DNA of 64,000 nucleotides from an uncultured Sphingomonadaceae bacterium (GTDB taxonomy: Bacteria; Pseudomonadota; Alphaproteobacteria; Sphingomonadales; Sphingomonadaceae), in contig CANMGU010000002.1 in assembly GCA_947497455.1 (NCBI GenBank), forward strand, positions 838,506 through 902,505, written 5' to 3'. How positions within the stretch are numbered: the stretch's first letter is position 1; every line of letters starts with the position of its first letter. This document shows, piece after piece, positions 54,838-61,474 of this stretch. Below the pieces are notes generated by a model. That model did no database searches. It was not told where the DNA came from and worked only from the letters and a program-made list of their open reading frames with translations. A program made the translations under genes and the position numbers.

Positions 54838-54881
54838 ACTGCGGCTGGCTGATTGAGTGATAGGATAGTGCCAGCCGCAGT
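54838..54881 (-). terminator. Terminator of gene 54895-55470
   Basis: On the minus strand ACTGCGGCTGGC and GCCAGCCGCAGT form a perfect 12-bp stem with a 20-base loop, followed by TTTTATT. Confidence 0.85.
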
Positions 54882-54894
54882 CCGTTTCGTCGCT

Positions 54895-55470
54895 CTAGCG
54901 ATCGCGGCGAAATCTGCGTGGTTTTGGATTTTTGACCCGTAGTGGCTTCACTCTTTTCTTTGGCCGAAAACTGGGGTCGCGGGTCACTTGTGTGTTGCGA
55001 ACGATCTTGCCGTCAACGCGGGATGCGTTGTCCAGACGATCATAGACGACATCACCATTTCTGGACACGGTCCGGCCGCGTTCCCGGCTGTTTTCGCCGC
55101 GCGTGCCATAAGCGGAATAGTCATATTGATCACCGCGGCGATTGTAACCGGAACCGCTGGCTTCAAAGCCGTTTTCCGTGCGGTCGCGCTGATAATCGAA
55201 GCCGCGTGATCGGCCTTTGAAGTCGGTCTGTTGACCACTGGCCGTCCAGCCGGTGTCGGTGCGTGTGCGATTATAATCATGACTCGCAGTTGCGCCATCC
55301 GATTTGCGGGTGACATCGCCGTCAACAACAACCGTACCGGCGCCGTCACGGGTAATGGTCTTGGTACCGCTGATCCGGTTGTTGTCCACCGTTACCGTTT
55401 TGCTGCTCTGTGCCGCCGCTGGGCCGCCAATCAGCAATGCGGCCAATGGGTATAATATAATCTTCTTCAT
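54895..55470 (-). CDS. Secreted repeat protein of the ECF regulon
   Basis: 191 aa from ATG 55470, chosen because GGAGAG lies six bases before it. Signal peptide MKKIILYPLAALLIGGPAAA, then Thr/Asp/Gly/Arg-rich beta-like repeats of the form G-T-x-T-x-T-R-D-G (ISGTKTITRDGAGTVVVDGDV; DYNRTRTDTGWTASG; YQRDRTENGFEASGSGYNRRGD), and a Lys/Arg-rich tail. No family known. A copy of the sigma-factor promoter motif lies 55-80 bases upstream and a strong terminator follows. Confidence 0.8.
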   Translation of the reverse strand: MKKIILYPLAALLIGGPAAAQSSKTVTVDNNRISGTKTITRDGAGTVVVDGDVTRKSDGATASHDYNRTRTDTGWTASGQQTDFKGRSRGFDYQRDRTENGFEASGSGYNRRGDQYDYSAYGTRGENSRERGRTVSRNGDVVYDRLDNASRVDGKIVRNTQVTRDPSFRPKKRVKPLRVKNPKPRRFRRDR

Positions 55471-55524
55471 CTTACTCTCCATACTCAATTCAGTCGCAGC
55501 TTCTTTGCCGCTCCTGACTGTTCA

Positions 55525-55548
55525 ACGCAGGAGGATGAAAAACCCTTC
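55525..55548 (-). promoter_or_regulatory. ECF-type promoter motif, copy 3 (upstream of 54895-55470)
   Basis: On the minus strand GAAGGGTTTT (55548-55539), ten bases, GCGT (55528-55525). Same bipartite motif and spacing as the two copies between the sigma and barrel genes. Predicted transcript start ~50 bases before the ATG at 55470. Confidence 0.72.
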
Positions 55549-55568
55549 GAAAATTTTTGTGATCAGCC

Positions 55569-56669
55569 CTAGTTGCGCCGGCGGCGTATCTGTGAGCGAC
55601 GGTCTCTGAGGTTCGGGCGCGGTTTGGCCGCCTTGCGAATCTGTTTGGCCCGTTCGCGCATGCGCGCGCGTTCGGCCGGTGTCGCTTGCTGATAACGGTC
55701 GCGAAGCTGTTCCAGCCGGGGTCGGGCGACCGGAATCGCTGGCGCTGATGCTGCCGAAGCGGTGGAATCGTCTGTAATAGCTTCGCTAGGGGCGATGTCC
55801 GCCGTCTCTATCGGTTCGGCAGTATCTATTGTCCCGGATGTCTCGCTTTCGGCTTCCGGGGACGCCAGCGCTGATGGTTCAGCAGATCCCGCCTGTTCTC
55901 CGGCCAATATGCCGGCCAGCCGCTCTTTCGCTAGGGATTGCCGTTCCGGCGGCAAAGCCTCTATCCGCTCAAGCAGTTTTTCCTTTTGCGCCGGTGTGGC
56001 ATTTTGAATTTTTTCCCGTATCCGCTGGCCTCGCGCTGCGGTCCCGCTGGCTTGCCGTTCTGTCCGCACTTGTTTGACCGCCGAACGTAACTCTTCCGGT
56101 GTGGCCTGGCCGGAGCGTATCAGCTTTCTCGATGCGGCTCTGAGCACAACCGCTTTTTGGCGGGGGCGCAGCTGTTTGAAGCGCGGTGCATCGGTCACGC
56201 GCTCCAGCATATTCTGTGCGTTCTTCTGACCTTCAGAGAGCTGATCCTCGCCAGCATCAGCCTCTGTTTCCAGAACTTGCCCGGCGATTTCCGATGCCGC
56301 TGCATTGGCCTTGCGGGCAATAGGTATGGCTGCGGGTTCCGGCTCGGCGACAATGTCCAGGGTCCGGGCGATATCTGAGATGACCGGAACCTCGACGGGC
56401 TCACCCAGAAGACCCATCGCGGCGGCTGTTGCCGACATGAGCCCGACGGTGGCAACCGAACCAATCCAGCGTCCTGCGCGGCGCCAGGGGTTTGAGGAGG
56501 AGCGGTGACGCGGCATCGAATCAATGTGGACTGCCGGTTTGGCGGTGGCCTCTGCTTCCACCCGGGCAACCAGACGGTCAGCAAAACCGTTGGGCAGGGC
56601 GGGCACATCATATTGATTTAGCGCCGTGCGCATGGCAGGGGAAAATGCGTTGGCCGATGCGTTGCTCAT
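55569..56669 (-). CDS. Membrane anti-sigma factor with CpxP-like periplasmic region
   Basis: 366 aa. N-terminal cytoplasmic part (~1-65), one transmembrane segment (GRWIGSVATVGLMSATAAAMGLL, ~67-88), then a periplasmic region with repeated helical modules: FKQLRPRQKAVVLRAASRKLI, KIQNATPAQKEKLLERIEALPPERQ and YQQATPAERARMRERAKQI. The modules resemble heavy-metal-sensor or DUF3106-like CpxP folds. A basic RRRRN tail ends it. Its start overlaps the sigma gene stop, the usual sigma/anti-sigma coupling. Signal unknown. Confidence 0.82.
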   Translation of the reverse strand: MSNASANAFSPAMRTALNQYDVPALPNGFADRLVARVEAEATAKPAVHIDSMPRHRSSSNPWRRAGRWIGSVATVGLMSATAAAMGLLGEPVEVPVISDIARTLDIVAEPEPAAIPIARKANAAASEIAGQVLETEADAGEDQLSEGQKNAQNMLERVTDAPRFKQLRPRQKAVVLRAASRKLIRSGQATPEELRSAVKQVRTERQASGTAARGQRIREKIQNATPAQKEKLLERIEALPPERQSLAKERLAGILAGEQAGSAEPSALASPEAESETSGTIDTAEPIETADIAPSEAITDDSTASAASAPAIPVARPRLEQLRDRYQQATPAERARMRERAKQIRKAAKPRPNLRDRRSQIRRRRN

Positions 56670-57295
56670 AGACAGATCCTTCCCGCATCATCCTTGACCA
56701 CGCCCTTTCCTTCGACACAGTCTTTCAATATCCCGCGCGCACGGTAGAGCAGCGATTCAAATGCCTTGATGTTCATTTCCAGATTGTCCGCGGCGAGCTG
56801 ATTGGACAGCTGTTCATAATAAGTGAGAATGATCGATGCCCGCTGCCGTTCGGGAAGCCCGCCTATGCATTCGATTACCGCTTGTTTCACTTCATCACTT
56901 TCTATTGCTGCATCGGCCAACGGTGTTTCGTCGGCGCGATCGGGGGCTTCTTCATTCGTCTGGCGGCGTGTCTTGCGCAGCCTGTCGATGCACAGGTTGG
57001 TTCCAACCCGGCTGAGCCAGGCTGCAATTCCCGGTCCGCCTTCCACCCAACGATCCGCATGGTTCCACAGGCGCAGCAGCGCTTCTTGCGCAATATCTTC
57101 CGCTTCAACCGGATCGGTGAGCATCCGGCAACCGATGCGAAACGGAATCTCACCATAGCACTCGGCAACGTTGCGCAATGCATCGGAATCGCGTGCGCGA
57201 AGCCCGCGCATAAGCGCGTCGTCATCCTGACCGTCTATCGCTCTTGCCGTCTCCAAATATCCACTCCGCTTTTGCGGCTTTTCGCCCCCAAACAT
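56666..57295 (-). CDS. ECF-type RNA polymerase sigma factor
   Basis: 209 aa. Region 2 TDPVEAEDIAQEALLRLWNHADRW with DNA-melting residues, a linker, and region 4 LPERQRASIILTYYEQLSNQLAADNLEMNIKAFESLLYRARGIL. ATG 57295 lies only a few bases beyond the predicted -10, so this start would be leaderless; an in-frame TTG at 57256 has GGAG seven bases upstream and may be the true start (196 aa). Directly followed by the anti-sigma gene. Confidence 0.9.
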   Translation of the reverse strand: MFGGEKPQKRSGYLETARAIDGQDDDALMRGLRARDSDALRNVAECYGEIPFRIGCRMLTDPVEAEDIAQEALLRLWNHADRWVEGGPGIAAWLSRVGTNLCIDRLRKTRRQTNEEAPDRADETPLADAAIESDEVKQAVIECIGGLPERQRASIILTYYEQLSNQLAADNLEMNIKAFESLLYRARGILKDCVEGKGVVKDDAGRICL

Positions 57296-57302
57296 CTATA
57301 AT

Positions 57303-57326
57303 ACGCTGCAAATCTTAAAACCCTTC
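57303..57326 (-). promoter_or_regulatory. ECF-type promoter motif, copy 1 (sigma gene autoregulation)
   Basis: On the minus strand GAAGGGTTTT (57326-57317), ten bases, GCGT (57306-57303), reading into the sigma gene. GAAGG to CGT is 16 bases, the normal ECF -35/-10 spacing. Confidence 0.75.
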
Positions 57327-57336
57327 GAATTTTTTT

Positions 57337-57360
57337 GAAGGGTTTTGTGCCATGCTGCGT
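57337..57360 (+). promoter_or_regulatory. ECF-type promoter motif, copy 2 (outer-membrane barrel gene)
   Basis: GAAGGGTTTT (57337-57346), ten bases, GCGT (57357-57360), reading + into 57396-58262. Back-to-back with copy 1, sharing the AT-rich centre. Confidence 0.75.
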
Positions 57361-57395
57361 TTTCTCATCACAGTTGCATGATTTTTAGGGGGAAT

Positions 57396-58262
57396 ATGAT
57401 GAGAAATTTATACCTGGCATTGCTGGTCTATGCGGTTTCCACACCGGCTTATGCCGCCGAGGACGTACAGGATAAGCGATGGGAAATCGGGGTCTCAGGC
57501 GGCACGACTTTGATCGGCGGTGGTGATGACCAATTTTATATTGCCGGATCTATCACACGTGAAATAGGCGATGCCTATATCGGCATCTCGGCAAGTTTCA
57601 CCGACCCGAGTGAGACCCAAGGGCTTTTGCGAGCAGTTCCGGCACGGACCCAGCAGATAACGGTTATCGGTGGCATTGGTCTCAATGCGGTCAGCATTGA
57701 TGGCCGTATCTCGTTGGGGCGGCGCAAATTTGATACCGAAAGCCTCGGGAGCGATGGCAATGTTGTTCTGGTTGATAGCAGCGGTGAGATTTTCGGCGCC
57801 GGATTATCGCTGACCTATGACATTCCGGTCGGTGAAAATGGATTTTTCTCGCCTTCGATATCAGCGGATTATGACAGTGTCGATATTGGCCGTTTGGCAA
57901 CCACGCCCGGCGGCAGATTGCTGACCGTCGAAGAGCGTGAAGATGGCGTGAGCGGCGCTTTGGCTTTCAGCTACGTTCATCTTTTCGGTAAGGCAGCGGC
58001 CCACAGTGCGGGGCCATATGTTGCAATTGTGGCGAGCAGCAACAGTACGGTATTCTCACCCGGAACCGGCGGCGAAAGGATGGCGCAGCTTGCCGCGATC
58101 CGCAATGCACCGGGACAAGGTGACGTCTGGATGGAAGTTGGTGGATCGGCCTCTTTCGGGCTTTCAGACACCCTGCGGCTCAGCCTTTCCGCTACACAGA
58201 CCTTGGGGTTTATCGGACCGGAAGCAACATCGCTTGGTGCCGGACTGAGCATCAGTTTCTAA
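57396..58262 (+). CDS. Outer-membrane beta-barrel-like protein of the ECF regulon
   Basis: 288 aa from ATG 57396 (AGGGGGAAT upstream). Signal peptide (LYLALLVYAVSTPAYA), then strands typical of an eight- to ten-stranded barrel (RWEIGVSGGTTLIGGGDDQFYIAGSITRE; AYIGISASFTDPSE) ending in a C-terminal aromatic strand GLSISF. No specific family. Divergent from the sigma gene with its own copy of the promoter motif. Confidence 0.78.
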   Translation: MMRNLYLALLVYAVSTPAYAAEDVQDKRWEIGVSGGTTLIGGGDDQFYIAGSITREIGDAYIGISASFTDPSETQGLLRAVPARTQQITVIGGIGLNAVSIDGRISLGRRKFDTESLGSDGNVVLVDSSGEIFGAGLSLTYDIPVGENGFFSPSISADYDSVDIGRLATTPGGRLLTVEEREDGVSGALAFSYVHLFGKAAAHSAGPYVAIVASSNSTVFSPGTGGERMAQLAAIRNAPGQGDVWMEVGGSASFGLSDTLRLSLSATQTLGFIGPEATSLGAGLSISF

Positions 58263-58325
58263 TCAGTCGTAAGAATGATCGGAAGTTGTCTCATTATATG
58301 AATTTCAAGCGTGATAGCGTTGCAA

Positions 58326-59108
58326 CTATATTCCGGAGTCGCCAACCGAGCGCCGATAGAGATGCCATGTTGCGTGGCCAAGGACCGGCAGCACAACGAG
58401 AAGCCCGAGAAATAGCGGAAGCATTGCAACAAACAGGGCACTCGCAATCATGACAGCCCAGGCCAAGAGAACAAATTTGTTGGACCGCACGGTCGCCAGA
58501 CTCACAATGATGGCCGTTATGAAATCAACTTCGCGATCGACGAGCATCGGCAGACTGACGACAGTGATCGCATAGAAGGCAAGCGCCATCACGGCACCGA
58601 CCACAGTTCCGACAAGCAGCATCATGATGCCGGCCCCGGTGCGAAACAGCGCCAAAGATTCAGATCCAACGCCGGATTCCGCCATGAATATGGCAAAAAT
58701 GCCATGGGCGACCATGAGCCAGAATGCGAAAGCGACAAATAAGATCACGCCCATGCTCAATATCTGCTCGTCGCCGCGCCCGCGCAGCGCGCCGAGCACC
58801 GCTCGCCAACTCATTGGCAGGCCAGCTTCCCGGCGGCGGCTCACTTCATAAAGTCCGACTGCAATGAAAGGCGCAAGAAGCGGAAATCCTGCTGCAGCGG
58901 GAACCAGCCAAGCGATTTCGCCGCGAACAAATAGTGCGAAATAGAGAAACATGCCAGTGACCACGTAGATTGCCGCGAAGAATAGCCCGAAGCTTGGATA
59001 AGCCTTGAAATCACGCCAACCTGCCGCAATTGCGGCGCGAAGGTCACTTATCTTGAGATCGCTGGCGACCGATGCTGGCGCTATCTGCGCTTGTTGGCCC
59101 ATGCTCAT
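58326..59108 (-). CDS. DUF2189 membrane protein
   Basis: 260 aa from ATG 59108, preceded by GGGAGG. Six transmembrane segments; DUF2189 core ISDLRAAIAAGWRDFKAYPSFGLFFAAIYV and LVDREVDFITAIIVSLATVRSN. Common in alphaproteobacteria; function unknown. Convergent with the barrel gene. Confidence 0.86.
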   Translation of the reverse strand: MSMGQQAQIAPASVASDLKISDLRAAIAAGWRDFKAYPSFGLFFAAIYVVTGMFLYFALFVRGEIAWLVPAAAGFPLLAPFIAVGLYEVSRRREAGLPMSWRAVLGALRGRGDEQILSMGVILFVAFAFWLMVAHGIFAIFMAESGVGSESLALFRTGAGIMMLLVGTVVGAVMALAFYAITVVSLPMLVDREVDFITAIIVSLATVRSNKFVLLAWAVMIASALFVAMLPLFLGLLVVLPVLGHATWHLYRRSVGDSGI

Positions 59109-59261
59109 GGCATATCCTCCCGCTGCAAGTGGAGGGTCATAATGCAATAAATGATGCGTTTTTTCAAGTTTTGCAGGTGCCAGCTCTAAGAGCAGAGGCC
59201 ACATTCCGCCCGCCAACCAGACGGCTATTATCCGATCTTTTACAAAAGAAACCGCGCCATT

Positions 59262-60056
59262 CTATAGCCCAGCCATGCCCGCCTTATAGTCTGGATAGAG
59301 CGGTTTCCATGCCAGCAGCCGTTTGGCCTTGCCGTTGGCAACCCTGCGGTTTTCTTCATAGAAGCCAAGGGCCGACGGCGAAAGATCTGCCTCTTGCAGC
59401 GACAAAAGAGGCGGAGGTTCGATGCCTACCAATCGCGCAGCATGGGCGATGACCTCATGTTGGGGGGCGGGCAGATCGTCAGCGATATTATAAACGCCTG
59501 CTGGCCCATCAAAGGATGCGATTGCGCCAGCAATAATATCATCGACATGGATGCGGCTGAACACCTGTCCCGGTACATCAACGCGCTTTGCCTTGCCCTG
59601 CTGAACACGGGTGATCGGGTTGCGGCCCGGACCATAGATGCCGGGCAACCGCAGCACGCGCACATCGTTGCGAAGGGTTTGCCAGCGCAGGTCGGCTTCG
59701 CTGCGCGCCTTGCGCCGTCCCGACCCTATTGGTGCACTTTCATCAACCCATGCGCCGCCAACATCGCCATAAACGCCGGTGGACGATAAATAGCCAGTCC
59801 ATTGCACGCCTGCTGTCTTGATGGCTTCGCCATAGCTTTCCAGCACGGGCTCGGTGCCGTCGCGGGCGGGTGGGACAGAAGACAGGATATGCGTAGCTTG
59901 GTCGATCGCACCAACAACTGCGGCATGATCGTCAAAGGCCAGTGCACCATCCACCGCCGTGCGCCGAGTGCCGGTTACTTGCCAGCCCTGAGCGCGCAGA
60001 TGGTTGGCAAGGCGCTGCGCGGTATATCCCAGACCGAAAATCAGCATATCCGGCAT
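59262..60056 (-). CDS. SDR-family NAD(P)-binding protein (YeeZ-like)
   Basis: 264 aa. Atypical SDR: MLIFGLGYTAQRLANHLRAQGWQVTGTRR (GxGYxAxxxA), YLSSTGVYGDVGGAWVDES, LRLPGIYGPGRNPI, and GVYNIADD. Resembles YeeZ/NAD-epimerase relatives. Three bases behind the M48 stop, so in one operon with it. Confidence 0.88.
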   Translation of the reverse strand: MPDMLIFGLGYTAQRLANHLRAQGWQVTGTRRTAVDGALAFDDHAAVVGAIDQATHILSSVPPARDGTEPVLESYGEAIKTAGVQWTGYLSSTGVYGDVGGAWVDESAPIGSGRRKARSEADLRWQTLRNDVRVLRLPGIYGPGRNPITRVQQGKAKRVDVPGQVFSRIHVDDIIAGAIASFDGPAGVYNIADDLPAPQHEVIAHAARLVGIEPPPLLSLQEADLSPSALGFYEENRRVANGKAKRLLAWKPLYPDYKAGMAGL

Positions 60057-60059
60057 AGA

Positions 60060-61370
60060 CTATTCTTCTTTCAATGGGCCCGGCTGAACAATCACGGGGT
60101 TTTCGACATTCTGTGCTTTCCATTCCATCGCCATACGCACGCGGGTTGCGCCCGACGGATGATCGAAAAACAGCATTTCTTCCGTCGACCCGGGTTCGAT
60201 TTTGCGATACTCGGAAAGTCGCATCGCGACTTTGGCAAAACCATCCGGTTCTTTCGCAGCATTAAGACCGAACAGATCAGCATCGCTTTCATTGACTCGA
60301 ATCAGCGTATTGAGCGCCGGGGTCGCCGCCAGAAAATAGACTGTCAGCAACATTCCGAACAGGGGCAATGCCGCTGGATCAGACATGTTTCTGACGCCCC
60401 ATTTGTCCCCATGGCGTGCGATCAACTTGGGCGCGATGCGCGCAATCAAAAACAGGCCAAACGCCATGATCACACCGATGATGAAGATCGACCGCCAAGT
60501 ATGACCAAGGACATAATGGCCCAGCTCATGGCCCATGACGGCCGCGACTTCTTCCGGATCGGTGCGCTCAAGAAGATTGTCATTCAAAGAGATGCGAATA
60601 GTCGGACCAACGCCGGAAACATTGGCTGATATCCGCTTGTGCTGTTTCGACTGGTTGAAGACATAAATATTTTCAGTCGGCACATCATATTCTGCGGCCA
60701 TCGCGATAATACGATCACGCAAAGGGCCTGGTTCCATTTCGGTATAATCGTTGAACAAGGGTGATATGAATACGGGACCAAGCAGCAGGCCGACGAACAG
60801 AAATATCGAGATGACACCTGTGCCCCAGATCCACCATGTTTTTGGTGCGCGGCGGATGGTCGCGAAAATGGCCATGATCAGCAAGGGGAAAATGATCAAG
60901 GATATGAGAAGCCCAATGGCTTGCTCGCCAGCCCATTCGCCAAAGCTTTGGCTCATCAGATCATATTGTTTTTCCCGGAAAAAATTGGTGTAAATGACCC
61001 ATGGTAAGGTCAATAGAAAACTGGCAAGCAGATAAGGTATGGAGGTCAGCCAAGTGACCGCCCACTGGCGTTTCATTTTGCGCTCCGCCCATGCGCGAAA
61101 CCCGGATGACAGGCGCGATTTCAGCAGGAAGAAGTCCACCAAAAACGTGATCAGAGCTCCCCACAGGATGAGCCAGTAACCGCCTTCAAAATAGCTGTTC
61201 GACTTTTCCAGTTCTGCACCTTGCAACGTATCAATATAGGCGCGCGTCGCCGTCTCCACATCGAAACCGACTGCCGCAGCCTGCGCCATCGCCGGAATGG
61301 TCAGCGCGCATAACACCAATAGAGTTTTCCCGATGACGGGTCGAATAGGTGATTTTGAAAATTGCACCAA
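60060..61370 (-). CDS. M48 family membrane metallopeptidase (Ste24-like)
   Basis: 436 aa. N-terminal hydrophobic signal and about five transmembrane segments; catalytic HELGH in AVMGHELGHYVLGHTW, second-half Glu in ESDADLFGLNAAKEPDGFAKVAM, and Ste24/CAAX-type N-terminus (VDFFLLKSRLSSGFRAWAERK). Inner-membrane zinc protease in quality control or prenyl-protein-type processing. Operon with the SDR. Confidence 0.92.
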   Translation of the reverse strand: MVQFSKSPIRPVIGKTLLVLCALTIPAMAQAAAVGFDVETATRAYIDTLQGAELEKSNSYFEGGYWLILWGALITFLVDFFLLKSRLSSGFRAWAERKMKRQWAVTWLTSIPYLLASFLLTLPWVIYTNFFREKQYDLMSQSFGEWAGEQAIGLLISLIIFPLLIMAIFATIRRAPKTWWIWGTGVISIFLFVGLLLGPVFISPLFNDYTEMEPGPLRDRIIAMAAEYDVPTENIYVFNQSKQHKRISANVSGVGPTIRISLNDNLLERTDPEEVAAVMGHELGHYVLGHTWRSIFIIGVIMAFGLFLIARIAPKLIARHGDKWGVRNMSDPAALPLFGMLLTVYFLAATPALNTLIRVNESDADLFGLNAAKEPDGFAKVAMRLSEYRKIEPGSTEEMLFFDHPSGATRVRMAMEWKAQNVENPVIVQPGPLKEE

Positions 61371-61474
61371 ACTGTCTCCTCCCAGAATACCCGGCTTGAC
61401 TGTATTATAATTCCAATACGGTCAAGTTGGATATTTTGATTGTCGTAATCTGCTGCCGGTCATAAAGCATAGAC

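Noticed and set aside
59668..59690. Fourth copy of the ECF motif (GAAGGGTTTG)
   Set aside because: Ends in G, lacks GCGT at the right distance and lies inside the SDR gene.
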